This document shows, piece after piece, positions 21,360 to 32,446 of a stretch of 64,000 nt of DNA. This DNA comes from Fragilaria crotonensis (lineage: Eukaryota; Bacillariophyta; Fragilariophyceae; Fragilariales; Fragilariaceae), in contig JAKSYS010000097.1 of the NCBI GenBank assembly GCA_022925895.1, positions 60,496 through 124,495 of the forward strand, written 5' to 3'. Within the stretch, counting starts at the first letter, position 1. Each line of letters starts with the position of its first letter. The notes under the pieces are model-generated. The model was not told the DNA's origin and searched no databases. It was given only the letters and a program-made list of their open reading frames with translations. The position numbers were made by a program, and so were the translations under genes.

Positions 21360-22270
21360 ATGGTGGAATGTTTGGAGTACAATTGTACTCGCAGACGTCG
21401 GAGTTTGGAGTCTCATATGATTTCCGAACCTGACCGGTGATATAACCGGTATGGAAAAGCACTCAAAACTCACAATTAATGACTACAGAGCCGCATATGG
21501 CTGTTCCGATGCCGCGCAGAATGTTGGACGGTTGATGTGACATTACTCATTACCCTTTATTACTACTAGCCGTATTCGAGTCATAGCGCATCATATCTGA
21601 TACTGTGACTTCGTTTCTGGTAGTCTGGCGGCATTGAAGGTTGGCACGACTGCGGTAGCAATACGAGCAACTCCGAGTGCTCCTTGTACTGTACAATTAC
21701 TACTCTGTAAACAACTGGCACTCGAAATGTTGCTTTGCACGCTCGCTTATAAGACAACTGACATTGACAAGAGACATCAGGATATCGTGAGCGTCGGGAT
21801 GTCCCAAGAAAAAGCCGTGCACATTGCACTAACGTTGACTGACCAAACGACTTAGCCGTACAACGAATGGCGAATGGCGAGTTGCGAACACCACCGAAGG
21901 TGAGGAATGGTTCTTTCCTTCAATACATGCGTACGAAGTGTCAACTACACGTAATTATCGTTGAATAGTTAGTACGCGGAGTCTCAACTATCGATCGTTG
22001 AATAGTTATGCATAGGACCGGAGTAATGAGTACTCCAGTCAGGGTTTGACAGTACATAGTACATTAGTACAAGTACGTACTATCATCATACTAATAGTAT
22101 CTGCACTAATCTGGGACCGGGAGGATAATGTACCGTTGAAAAGTCTACTTAACTAATTTGGGAGATCGACCTTAGTGTACTATTAGTACAAAACGACGGT
22201 ACAGTACTCAGTAGCATGGTACACTAGTAGAGTTAATTGCAGTACTCGGAGTATGCGGCAAGGCCTTGGC
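21360..22270. other. Intergenic DNA with GTAC/ACTAGT-rich palindromes
   Basis: No supported gene. Clustered TAGTAC, GTACTA and similar palindromes at about 22040-22245. Confidence 0.5.
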
Positions 22271-22299
22271 AGGTTAAGTCAAGAGGAAGAATTTAAAAT

Positions 22300-22700
22300 G
22301 ATTGACTGCATGACAAAAACCTGATGAGCAGCTGTCAGTGATATCCTTGATGTCAGAGATTGTGATTGCAGCACATGATGGGGCAAAATTGGCAGTTGCT
22401 TGTCCCCAGTTTGAGACCCAAGGAATGAAATTCAATGAATGATTGTTGTCAATGCACCTGATAGTAAGATACTCAGGCATTTGTTTGACAGCATGATGAA
22501 AACCTGATGAGCAGCTGTCATTCTTGTCCATGTCAGAAATTGTGATTGCAGCCAAAGATGGGGCAAATCCAGAGGGTGTCCCTAATTTGAAGCCCAAGGA
22601 ATGACATTCATTGCACAATGTTGTGTAGTAGAATGATTGTTATGCTCATGATTAGACACTCAGGCATTTGTTTGACTGTATGATGAAAACCTGATAAGCA
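22300..22700. repeat. Imperfect tandem repeat, about 186-bp period
   Basis: Markers such as AAAACCTGATGAGCAGCTGTCA recur in starts near 22317, 22498 and (diverged) 22684, each followed by a TGTCAGA.ATTGTGATTGCAGC block. Read on the minus strand, the first two units give a similar peptide (ITISDMDKNDSCSSGFHHAV and a variant), but no complete gene is visible. Could be a decayed repeat protein or a minisatellite. Confidence 0.65.
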
Positions 22701-22959
22701 GATTTCTACACATTATGAATGTTCCTCATGTATGACTAATGAATATAAGTTAACAATTTGTTTTGATGGTAAACAGGCTTGTCACGCAAAACTTGCAACA
22801 AAATGTGCTGCAAATTTTGTAAAATCAGTTTTGATAACAGTAGGCATCAGTCTTAGATTTCGATAATCTATGTGCTGATATGCACTTCTACTCCACACTG
22901 AAACAGCAATTCTACATGAAGATGATAGAAAAAAATTCGCGGCGCGCCTTCATGTGCAC

Positions 22960-23060
22960 TTAGTATACTATTAGTATACTAGTAGTACACTAGTTTGGTA
23001 CGAAGGTAGAACTACAATGTACTATTAGTATACTAAAGAGGGACTCTCCGAGGCGTTAGT
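22960..23060. repeat. AGTATACTATTAGTATACTAG-type palindromic cluster
   Basis: Repeated TAGTATACTA and GTACTATTAGTATACTA motifs with strong self-complementarity. Possible fold-back or satellite fragment. Confidence 0.6.
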
Positions 23061-23441
23061 GTACTATACTATTCCGGTGACCAAAGGGGACGTACTGTCA
23101 AACCCTGACTCCAGTACTCCCACTCAAGTAGTAGTATTAAGAATTCCAATACTGTAGCACTCTTGCACAACCACGTACACTACCAAAGACATGCGTGCCA
23201 AAATCAACTAACGAAATCATTCCGGAGGCATCCAATATAGCCTTGAAATTATATGCCCAAGCGTTTTGATATTATTCCAATGCACATCAAGCTGGCGCAC
23301 TCAAGTAAAAGCACAGTTATGCGGTTCAATTAAGGCCAGCCTTGTTGGAGCAAAAAGTTGGTGATGAAAAACTGACCTCCCAATTTTTTTCAACATTACC
23401 AGCCTGGTTAAAAGTTGCAAAAGAAGAACCGCGTAAGACCT

Positions 23442-23470
23442 ATCTCAACTTTTCAATAAAAAGTTGAGAT
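23442..23470. other. Perfect 12-bp stem-loop
   Basis: ATCTCAACTTTT at 23442-23453 pairs with AAAAGTTGAGAT at 23459-23470 around a 5-nt loop. It is not next to a recognised gene; the role is unknown. Confidence 0.6.
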
Positions 23471-23721
23471 CCTTTGAGTTCAGTGAATCATTGCTTTTTT
23501 AAAACAAAAGCTGTTGTCCTCAGTTGTCTCAAGTCTCAAGTAGATGTTTGAATTAGATGCCATGCCAAAAGGACAAAATAGAAGCATTGCTGTCTCTCAT
23601 TCTCATCCAACATAATGCATGATTTTATACAGTTTGAACGCCACAATCGAAATGAGAGAGATCTTCCATTATATCCAAATGGTAGTCATCCCAATCATAA
23701 ACTAGTGATGGAATTGCAAAT

Positions 23722-24232
23722 ATGGACAACATCTTTGAAGCAACCAGCAATCATGGTACTGGTAGTCTAAGAAGCTTGCTTCTCTTGTGTATCCTTGCCT
23801 TTCCAATTTCTACTCTGGTATGTATCAATCCACCATTTCTTTTGTCCGTTAGCATTCTTTCTTTGGATTGTCCTGCTGTGATTTACGACAAGAAGGTCAG
23901 GGCTAGGACGTTTTGACATCATTCCCAGGAACATCAACTGTTGAGAGTGACTTTGCTGTTATCAATTGGGAGAACAATGATTACTGGATTGGTCTTTCAG
24001 ACTCCTCTGGGTGCCCATTCTACATTCCTTGCGGTTCAGATGGCAGCAATCCATGTCGCTTCAATGCTTTATCATCGTATCAAGGCTTTTTCTTCAAGAA
24101 CCCCCCGGTACTACTACAACTTGCTTAAACTCCAGCCACAATTGCTCTTGGTGTTTGTCTGTTTTCAATAGAGGATATACATCCGGGAGCCACCAAGGAA
24201 ATAGTCTTGGCTCCGATCAAGGGTCCTCCTAG
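23722..24232 (+). pseudogene. Possible secreted-protein gene fragment
   Basis: ATG 23722 opens a hydrophobic leader (SLRSLLLLCILAFPISTL) that looks like a signal peptide and is followed by GTATGT, a good intron donor. Downstream, 23913-24105 reads as a Cys- and Gly-containing domain (YWIGLSDSSGCPFYIPCGSD) that continues one frame away after a C6 run at 24103-24108 as GTTTTCLNSSHNCSWCLSVF. A splice joining leader and domain could not be placed in frame. No family recognised. It may be a small secreted protein with an indel, or a relic. Confidence 0.3.
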
Positions 24233-24455
24233 TAGGTCTACGAAGCAGAGTACAATACTGAATACGGAATACTCGCTACCTACTACTGGTAGTTCTTGGA
24301 GGAGCCCTACAATGTTTATTATGGGTCAAGTCAGGGTACAGTACACAGGTACAGGTACTCAGCACTCAGCACTACCCGTAGTACTGTAGTACCAGTACTG
24401 TACCTGGTACCGAATGATTTCCGGTTGTAACTTGCAAAAAGAGAAAAAGATCGGA

Positions 24456-25725
24456 ATGGCAACAATGAGGACGCTGTGGTATTTGCTTAGCTTGTTTGCT
24501 GCAGCGACAGCCTTCTCATCTGTTTTGGGTGCAAGTAGGGCTCGTTGTCTTGAAAGTCTTGGGAAAAGGAACGGAGCTCGGTCAACACTTCATGTTTCAG
24601 CCCTGGAGCAGCAGCCTCACGATGATCGTCGACTTTCCGAAAATCGAGTTCAATCGTCTCCTCGCAGAATAGCGCGTGTCGAAAAATTCGCCAGACTACC
24701 AGTGTGGCCTGTTTGGAATGGTGTGTTCATTTTTGCCGTTTCTAGACTGTTTGGGGAAGAGGTGGGGGCAAAGTTGGAAGACAACATTGGCGGTCGGGTG
24801 TGTCCCAACTTCTTTCAAGAGGCGGACCGAACATCACCATTTATTATGTTGGTCCATCATCGTCACTCCTTTGCTGCGTGGGATATTTTGCGATTTATCC
24901 AGCGCACATTCTTTCCGGAAGGCTTTCCATCCCATCCACATCGAGGATTCGTTACTGTCACATACATCCTCAAGGGGGGATTTCGCCATCGAGATTCACT
25001 GGGAGTAAAACAGCTGTATGGAGCTGGAGAACAGTACAATGGTAAACATACACAATGGTTAACGACAGGAGGAGGAATATTGCACGAGGAAATGTTTGAC
25101 ATGAACTACAAGAATATCTTTCAACCTTGCGACCAAGAACTCTACCAGCTCTGGCTCAACCTCCCTTCCCAGGAGAAGCTTGCACCACCCAGAATAGATT
25201 TGCTCGGCGGTGATGATGAAACACCGTGCGTCAAGGTTATTGACTCCGAAGGGCGGTCGACCGAAACCATTGTGATTGCTGGTCGCTATGGAACGAAATC
25301 ATCATCCGCACCAATTCGATCTGATCTGGCAATACTTCACGTTCAAATGGAACCAGGAACTACCTGGAAACATTCTCTTCCATCGTCTCATGAAACGGTT
25401 TTCTTGTACACACGGCGGGGATCACTCGAAGTAGAGGGACACGCGTTCCACCACACTACACGGCCTACTTTGGAACGCAAGGATCTGATCTGACTGTGAT
25501 GGCGCAGGAGGGCGGTGCCGATTTTTGCTGCTGGCTGGTCAGCCCTTGCGAGAACCAGTTGCCGCCCAAGGTTCCATGGTAATGAATCATCCCGATGAAA
25601 TCAATGTCGCTTACCAAGACTACCAAATGGGGAAGATGGGACGGCCGTGGAGTGAAAAATTATCGGATGAAGAATGGTCCAACCATGTACGGCAATATCC
25701 ATCTGTCTACAAGTTAGATCAGTAA
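24456..25725 (+). CDS. Pirin family protein, probably plastid-targeted; two apparent frameshifts
   Basis: The N-terminus MATMRTLWYLLSLFAAATAF reads as a signal peptide ending just before a Phe, as in diatom ASAFAP-type plastid presequences. The body has the pirin cupin signature: GFPSHPHRGFVTVTYILKG, then HRDSLG, then TTGGGILHEEMF, which holds the His/His/His/Glu iron ligands. Pirins are cupin-fold iron proteins; some are quercetin dioxygenases or transcription cofactors. The main frame ends at 25493, yet the expected C-terminus follows in other frames: TAYFGTQGSDLTVMAQEG from about 25460, then LLLAGQPLREPVAAQG and DYQMGKMGRPW to the stop at 25725. One missing base near 25460 and one in the T run near 25524 would restore one protein. 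Confidence 0.85.
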
Positions 25726-26414
25726 GCCAACATGTAAGCGGAAGAGTCATGAGTATTGGCCTAAGTCACTGAAAGTGCATTCTTATCGAATTTTTATCAA
25801 TGGAATCAAATGTTTTGAGACCATTGCATCGCACTGACGTATGGTGCTAAGGGTCGCACAATGCCCAACTCATGCGTTACAGGACAAGCAATCCGAGAAG
25901 GGATGGATTCCTGTTAGTTCGCCTGGGTTCGTTGCTTGGTTCTTTGCGTCATCGCCTCGTTACCGATGGTTGCATCGTACATATAGGCTTGGGCACAGGT
26001 GAGGTGGGTGGTGCCAGTTACGGTATGCATACTTATACCAGTACTCTACTAGCTACAGACGACCAGTATGTTTACTGTACGCATCGATTTCGTACCAACC
26101 GTACTACCGGTGGGAAACACTTCGCGCCAATGTTTGAGTTTCGCGCCAAAATTTCAGATTTTGGCAGGTGCATCCACATCCGAACGATGTCAAGTGAAGA
26201 ACACTGTGCCCAGTGTTGAATAGGTCGATTTACTTCACAGCTTCACAGTGTGAACCTTAAATCACATCCCATCACATCCGGATCACAGATCGTGGCGATC
26301 ATTACAGTGTTTTGCGATCTGCTGTCGTCGACGAAAATAGATTCGTACCCATTGCTCAAGATTCCATCATTTCAACTGGCGTTGGTGCTGACGGCACTAG
26401 CTGTGTGCTTGTCC
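25726..26414. other. Intergenic stretch between pirin and dCMP deaminase
   Basis: No supported gene. Contains a short GTAC-rich patch at about 26025-26110. An open frame at 25872-26219 has no recognisable features. Confidence 0.5.
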
Positions 26415-28043
26415 ATGACCGGTAGCTGTACAGGTTGCTCTTGCAGCAACGGCAATGCTGGCGATGCTCAGAGCACAAAGTTTAAGCATCTGAGCCCTCT
26501 GAAGGAGTCCTTGGTCAACACTGTGCGATCCCGCGATCCTATTCATGTGCCCTACCCATCCGCCGGTGAATCTGTTCCTCCAGCTGCAACACCTCCCGTC
26601 TTCACCTCAGCACTGTCACCTGAAGAAGCTCGCGACCTACTTTTAAAGGAAGCCGACTACGATTGTCATGCACCAACTATCACACCCAAGCGATCCTTGT
26701 ATCTTTCGTGGGATGACTATTTCATGGCCATTGCCCACCTCAGCGCGCGCCGTTCCAAGGATCCTCAGTCTCCAACTGGAGCATGTCTGGTAGACAACGA
26801 TAATCGAGTCGTCGGCATTGGGTACAATGGCTTTCCTCGAGGTTGCTCGGATGACTTGCTGCCCTGGCAAAGGAACAACGAGAACACGCTGTTCTCAGAA
26901 CATGATGCTGGTGTTCGTCCCCTTTTGCACACTCCAAATCCATATGAATGCCACGCCGAAATAAACGCCATTCTCAACAAATGCAGTGCCGACGTTTCGG
27001 GAACGAGAATGTATGTGGCCCACTTTCCCTGTACGTGAATCACAACTCGGGTCCGCACACGTATTGCACATCCATTTTCCCACATATGTTGTTGATCTCA
27101 CTCACACTCCCCCCTTCCTGCTTCGTTCCTTTCCCATGTTCACGCATACTAATTTCCGTCAGGCAACGAGTGCGCTAAAATGATTGCTCAGTCTCGAATT
27201 CGCAAAGTGATTTACAGTTGGGATGATCAACATGACAGCGATGTATATCGTGCAAGTCGCATCATTTTGCAAATGGCCGGCGTTGAAACTATTCACTACA
27301 TACCTACAGTCGATAGTGTCGTGCTAGATCTTCGAACCGATGATGATGATGATGTGGCTGCTGCTGCGAACCCTGACAACACAACGATCTTCCAAGACAA
27401 GGACAAGGAGAATATCAATGCTTCTACTGCTGCTGCTGCCATTGACACGAACGACAACGAGAACTTGCGCGACATGCTCCTTCGCGAAGCCAATTGGATT
27501 CCACCGAATGTGCCCGCGAAACGAAAAAATGTCATTTCGTGGGATGATTATTTCATGGCCATGGCATTTCTGACTGCCAAACGTTCCAAGGATCCCAACA
27601 CACAAGTGGGAGCATGCATCGTGTCTCGTGACAATGTCATTTTGGCGTTGGGATATAATGGATTTCCTCGTGGATGTTTGGATGATTGTCTTCCGTGGGC
27701 ACGACAAGCAGCAGTTGTTGCGAACCAGCCATTGTCGTCGTCATCATCATCGTCGTTGCATACGAAGTATCCGTATGTTTGTCATGCGGAAGTGAATGCC
27801 ATTCTCAACAAGGGCAGTGCGGATGTGCGGGATGCGACACTGTTTGTGGCATTGTTCCCGTGCAACGAGTGTGCCAAAATGATTATTCAAGCCGGGATTG
27901 TTGAGGTAGTCTATTTGCAAGATCATTATCATGATACCGACATGTGCCGTGCCAGCCGCATCTTGTTTGGAATGGCAGGTGTGAAACTGAGGAAATTAGT
28001 GCCAGTGTCCACACAATTCGAATCGAATTGCAAGGTAGCCTAA
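26415..28043 (+). CDS. Deoxycytidylate (dCMP) deaminase with two tandem catalytic domains
   Basis: ATG 26415; one intron 27031-27162 (GTACGT...CGTCAG, phase 1) splits the first zinc motif, giving 498 residues. Each half has the full signature of dCMP/cytidine deaminases: DDYFMA and GYNGFPRGC, then HAE (H180/E182; H413/E415) and PC-x2-C (C206/C209; C439/C442). Zn-bound enzymes of this kind convert dCMP to dUMP for dTTP synthesis. The halves are clearly duplicates, joined by a linker rich in Asp and Ala with simple GAT and GCT repeats. An in-frame stretch before 26415 is hydrophobic but lacks ATG, so targeting is unclear. Whether both sites are active, or one is regulatory, cannot be told. Confidence 0.85.
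27031..27162 (+). other. Intron in the dCMP deaminase gene
   Basis: GT at 27031, AG at 27161-27162. Splicing rebuilds TGC AAC GAG TGC, restoring the PCNEC zinc motif. The homologous site in the second domain has no intron. Confidence 0.8.
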
Positions 28044-28174
28044 AACATCGCTCGTTATCGCGAAATCCTAGAGTTCAATGTCTTTTACATATTCATCGAG
28101 GAGAATGGACTATGGCTTGAGACTCTCGAGTGTTTGCTGCACATAGCTGTCATTGATTCTACTTTAAGTACTAT

Positions 28175-28396
28175 TTAATTCCCAACCAAAATGTTGTTAA
28201 TGGGAATGTGAATGAGTTTGACAAAGAACCCGATGAATCCCATGATTAAGAATCCAACGCCGGTTGCCTTGGCAATGGCCGCAAATTCCTTGCGATCGGG
28301 CTTGGTGCACTTTTTGACCAAATGTACCGAATCCCTGGCAAATTGCTTGAGAGGTTCGATCAAGGCCTCATTGAAACCTTCCTTATTGTCCGACAT
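28175..28396 (-). CDS. SEC61G: Protein translocase subunit Sec61 gamma
   Basis: 73 residues, intact, ATG 28396. A short cytosolic helix ([20 protein letters not shown]) leads into one membrane segment (residues about 42-66) ending [13 protein letters not shown], the conserved signature of the SecE/Sec61 gamma family. It is the clamp subunit of the ER protein-conducting channel, with Sec61 alpha and beta. Length matches the family. Tail-to-tail with the dCMP deaminase, about 130 bp apart. Confidence 0.95.
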   Translation of the reverse strand: MSDNKEGFNEALIEPLKQFARDSVHLVKKCTKPDRKEFAAIAKATGVGFLIMGFIGFFVKLIHIPINNILVGN

Positions 28397-29255
28397 TATT
28401 GAAATTCAAGAAAAAGAAAAGATGCTACGTGGATGGGCTTGAATGCAATTCGAACTGGAGATGTATAGGTAATAGAAACACAATACGGGTTAGTAAGTGC
28501 AGCAAATAGAAGGGTAGCCATCACTTTGCAACACCGTCATGATTACACACAAACGAACGACAGACGCAGCGCTTCTGGCATGATGTAAATCAATCACTGC
28601 ATCATTTCGTGAGTAATGCTTCTCCAAAAGCGAAGGTCATTCTTTGCGACGCGATCAAGAGAATGACAAGTCAAGCTCCAAATGCCGCGTGACAGCCGAT
28701 AACAGCAGCAGCAGCAGGGCCATGACAGGCAGAACCTGCAGTCATTTATCGAACTGTTCTTTTTCTTTCCTTCCGCGGCATGATGACTCTCTCCATCTCT
28801 CTTGGAATTTAGAGTGATCATGAGACGAGACAGCGTCAAATTCTGATCCCCCTGCCTCGCTGTTGATCACCATGGTTGTTTCCCTGCCGTTAGTCGATGG
28901 TAGCCTCACCTTTTTTCAATTGTGTCGATCACTGTGGGCATGCATATGTATGAGGGGTTGTGTAGAAATCACCATTGGAAAATGTGGGGACTCGTGATTG
29001 CAAACGTGAAATGCCATTGTCGTGGAAGATTCCAGATTCCGGAAATTTAATGTCCCGAGATGCCAATGGCGTGTTTGGATTCGATTCCCTCTAGTAAAAT
29101 CCCGGATTCCCATACAGTTGTGACACACACACCCGTTTGCTACGTTGCATGTACGCCATTCAACATTTTTGCTTCCAAAAACCACGACGAAATCAAACCA
29201 CAACTCGCACAACCCAGCGACGAATCACAGCTTAACCAAAACCAATTTGTTCATC
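28397..29255. other. Divergent promoter region
   Basis: Lies between the starts of Sec61 gamma (minus) and the Lys-rich protein (plus). No supported gene. Contains CAG repeats around 28702-28715. Confidence 0.5.
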
Positions 29256-29930
29256 ATGGAAGAAAGTAAACTCCAAGACCTTGTTGACACGCTCTCAAAG
29301 CATCGCAAATCCGAAGGTCTTGGAGTTGGGACGTCGGCGTATAGCTGGTCGGGAACACATGCGGATGCTAGTGCTACAACGACTGCTACCAACGCAACCA
29401 GTGGTTTGCCACAAAATGCACTCTATTCTCTCTTTCGCAAGGAAGGATCGTACGATCCGACGAAAGCTGCATTGTCCAATCATGGTGATGGACGCGTCAT
29501 TCAACGATTTTTTGGAGATTGTTCCAAAATTAGTGATGATAATGATGATACCAAGTCGAAGGGGAAATTGACCAAGGAGGAACGTAAAGCGCAGAAGAAG
29601 GCGGAAAGGAAGGCTGCCAAGTTGGAGGCCAAGAGGTTGGCCAAATTGGAGGAGAAGAAACGTCTCAAGAAGGAGGCCGCAAGCAAAAACACGAAGGAGG
29701 AAGAACCCACAAAGAAGAAGCGCAAGGCGGAAACCGAGACAAGTATGCCAAACAAGAAGGGGAAAGTAAGCAAACTCGACACGGATTCCAAAAGTGAGAA
29801 GAATGTGGAGGAGAAATCAGCAAAGAAGGACAAGAAAGTCAAGAAGGAATCGAAGAAGAAGAAGAAGGAAAAGGTTGAAACAACTACTGTCACAAAGCCG
29901 AAGAAAAGCAAGAAAGGAAAATCGGCGTGA
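29256..29930 (+). CDS. Lysine-rich, probably nucleolar protein
   Basis: 224 residues from ATG 29256 (context CATCATGG). The N-terminus has a compact region with HRKSEGLGVGTSAYSW and YSLFRKEGSYDP; from about residue 95 on it is a Lys/Glu/Ala coiled-coil, ending in runs of KKKK. The GLG...W start faintly recalls G-patch proteins such as PINX1 or TMA23, but I cannot assign it. Such tails are typical of nucleolar ribosome-biogenesis factors. Its end is 49 bp from the 3' end of the convergent PRPP synthetase gene. Confidence 0.6.
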   Translation: MEESKLQDLVDTLSKHRKSEGLGVGTSAYSWSGTHADASATTTATNATSGLPQNALYSLFRKEGSYDPTKAALSNHGDGRVIQRFFGDCSKISDDNDDTKSKGKLTKEERKAQKKAERKAAKLEAKRLAKLEEKKRLKKEAASKNTKEEEPTKKKRKAETETSMPNKKGKVSKLDTDSKSEKNVEEKSAKKDKKVKKESKKKKKEKVETTTVTKPKKSKKGKSA

Positions 29931-29978
29931 CGTGCGCGTTTCGTTACACCCTCATTAATTGTCGAAAGTGTATCAACG

Positions 29979-31432
29979 TTACGCACTGGAAAAATGATCC
30001 AAATCGTCAATGATAATGGCCCTGAGATCCAAAATCTCAAAGATACCATCCTGCACCGGCAAGCTGTTTGCCACGGGCGGGATCGAGTTGGTAACCCAAA
30101 ACTTGTCAAAGCAGGCTCGATCACCTCCTACATTGAATCGCCTCCAACTTTCTTTTGGAAAGACCGCATGACTCACATAGGCATTGACACTGAGGGCTCC
30201 CGCTTCCAACAACGTCTGACCACATTCATACAGAGTCCCTCCCGTTTGTACTAAATCATCAACAATCACAATGTTCTTTCCCCGCGCGTCGCCGTGTTGA
30301 ATAACGACGGACCGTTCATCGCCCAATCCGCGAGTTTTCCCGCAAACGACAATTTCCATGTCGCTCATGAATAGCGCCGAAAAGCGCTTGGCGGCGCCGT
30401 CGTCGGGGAAGGCAACGCAATCAATGGACGAATTTCGAATTCGTTCCTTGAGGAGGGAATGGCCGTTTGAGGGAGGCGACGGCGTTGCCGTGCTAGAACG
30501 TTGAGAGAAGACGAGAATCAGGAGATGCTTTTGTAAGTACCAGGTATGTAGTATGTGCTCATACATTACTCGGAGTACACTGCAAGTACAATAGTGAATG
30601 AATGTGTTGCAAATAACAATTTGAAAACGTACCAAATAAAACCTATTTTGCAACGTGTGCAAATCGTAGACCATCAATCGCGTGGGCCGTCCACAGCTGG
30701 GCAAGGACGAAAACATGTGTGCGTAGGTGGCCGCTGTGGCAACCGTTCCTTCCTTGGTGACACGTTCCATGGTCCCAACGGGATAATAGGGCAGAACGAT
30801 TGTGAGGGATTCAATAAAGGATTGGAGAAGGCAAATAATGACTTGAAATTGACTGAGCGTCACATCGTTGTTGTGGAAGGATGCCAAGAAGAGCACGTGT
30901 TCGCCAGAAAGGAGATTGAAGGGCAAGAAACCACCAACTTCAATGTTGTCGGTACCATCTGGGAACTTTCCCCATTTGGTTGGATGGTATGTGAATCGAT
31001 CGGGATGTTCCTAATTGTTGCAGGTTTTTGATTTGATGCAAGCATGGGTGACATTGCGGGACATGGCTATCATGGTGAGTAAGGTGTGTCATGGCTGTTG
31101 GCATCAATGATAGACGTGTCTGCATGAACAATGAATAAAATGCTGCTACATACCGATTCCATGGACTTGGCCATGGCCTCACAGCCCTCTGCTGCAATTA
31201 TTCTATATTGCATCGATTGGCGTTTGCGAGAGTGTTGTTTCCACATGATTCGATGTGCATGTGCAACATCGTCGTTTTCGTCTGCGCCTCGGGACGAGGA
31301 TAACGATGATGATGATGATTTATATGACATATGGAAGTAGGGCAGAGGCACCCAGGCAGAAGTTTGAGAAACCAAGGTCAGTGCCAGAGCCAGTTGGAGG
31401 AGTAATAGGGCGATACAAGAAGGTGGATTCAT
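29979..31432 (-). CDS. Ribose-phosphate pyrophosphokinase (PRPP synthetase), probably plastid-targeted
   Basis: Three exons. Exon 1 (31432-31154) starts MNPPSCIALLLLQLALALTL and has a signal peptide with a SAWVP site, as in plastid presequences. Intron 31153-31011. Exon 2 (31010-30633) carries KFPDGTDNIEV and HVLFLASFHNNDV. Intron 2 ends at 30528 (keeps the frame open) or at 30493. Exon 3 carries DCVAFPDDGAAKRF and the PRPP loop VIVDDLVQTGGTL. The enzyme makes PRPP from ribose-5-phosphate and ATP for nucleotide, His and Trp synthesis. With acceptor 30493 the sequence reads FYL-HGNAVASLK, much closer to the family, but then needs single-base repairs near 30470 and 30455. The sequence resembles plant class II enzymes (PRS4 type) more than class I. 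Confidence 0.85.
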
Positions 31433-31831
31433 GGACCGTCACGATATTGTGGAGTTTTGGAAGGTGTCTGTCTATAGTCTACCGATTGATGTATGCATCT
31501 TTGTGTGCATCCATGTCCACATATCAATTTTGTGGAATGAGCATCGAACATCTGCAGACTGCAGATTCGAAAGTACAGTACAAGTACTGGCCTCTGCAGT
31601 ACTTGTACTCCGTACATGGTTGCTGCTGATGTCAAACTCGAGTACTCGTACCCCGACCTGACTGTGACGAAAGGCACTACCTGGTACCAGGTACTGTACA
31701 CTGTACACAGCGGACTCGGACAGCCCCATCAAAAGCCCTCTAATTCAAATTTCGCAAAAGAGCTGCGAGCTGCGAGCTGCGAGTACTCGTAGTGTTCGTT
31801 GGTTGGCCCATCATTATGATACTTCAAAATC
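31433..31831. other. Promoter region between PRPP synthetase and methyltransferase-like gene
   Basis: No supported gene. Has GTAC-rich palindromes at 31570-31710 and a GAGCTGC triple repeat near 31761-31781. Divergent starts on both sides suggest a shared promoter. Confidence 0.5.
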
Positions 31832-32446
31832 ATGTGGGGTTCGTGTACATCACCTCCCTCCAATCGCGAATCCAAGATTGGCATGGGATGGGAGGGGTCT
31901 GCATGTCCCGTGATAGTTCGAGGCACCACGTTGGAGTATCGGAGGGCCCTGGCGGCTGTGGTACGATCGGATGATGTGTGCGTGGAGGTTGGGTCTGCCG
32001 CAGGAGTGACCTGTCTGCAGTTGGCCCGTACTGCGGCTCGGGTTGTTGGTGTCGATTCGTCAGCGGGAGAAGTGGCGGGGGCTGTGGCGAATGCGAGGCG
32101 AGAAGGATTTTGGACGAGTTGGGAAGAGGAGGAGGTAAATGGAGCTCATGACGACACTCCTCAACGTGTGGTGGTACAGTTCGTTGTGGCTCAGGTTAGG
32201 GACGGTGACTGCGAGGCGTCGCTAGCACCACTCGTGGCAGTCCTGGCGGAACGCAAAAGACAAGGTCTCTCAGATGTCACGCTGTTGGCACTAGATATTG
32301 CCGGTACGGCTCCGTTGGAATGCATAACTCCTCTTATTGTCAGCCTACGACGAATCATGAAACCAAGAGTGACTGTCGTCAAAAGTCTGACGCTCAAAAA
32401 GCTCATCGTCGCCGTAAACGCTGGCGAAGCGCTTGTTGCTGGGTGA
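31832..32446 (+). CDS. SAM-dependent methyltransferase-like protein
   Basis: 204 residues, intact, ATG 31832. Residues about 48-80 read as the nucleotide-binding half of a Rossmann methyltransferase: VCVEVGSAAGVTCLQLA (motif I, with GSAAG in place of GxGxG), then RVVGVDSSAGEVAGA (acidic end of strand 2). A later DVTLLALDIAGTAPLE and a final MKPRVTVVKSLTLKKL strand complete the expected layout. The substrate is not indicated. Its last 44 bp overlap the putative third exon of the convergent uS5m gene. Confidence 0.6.
   Translation: MWGSCTSPPSNRESKIGMGWEGSACPVIVRGTTLEYRRALAAVVRSDDVCVEVGSAAGVTCLQLARTAARVVGVDSSAGEVAGAVANARREGFWTSWEEEEVNGAHDDTPQRVVVQFVVAQVRDGDCEASLAPLVAVLAERKRQGLSDVTLLALDIAGTAPLECITPLIVSLRRIMKPRVTVVKSLTLKKLIVAVNAGEALVAG

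Noticed and set aside
25872-26219. 115-codon frame between pirin and dCMP deaminase
   Set aside because: No recognisable motif, contains GTAC-repeat sequence, and no splice signals link it to a neighbour.
29501-30124. Phe/Ser-rich minus-strand frame
   Set aside because: It is antisense to the Lys-rich protein (AAG codons read as CTT/TTC) and has no independent features.
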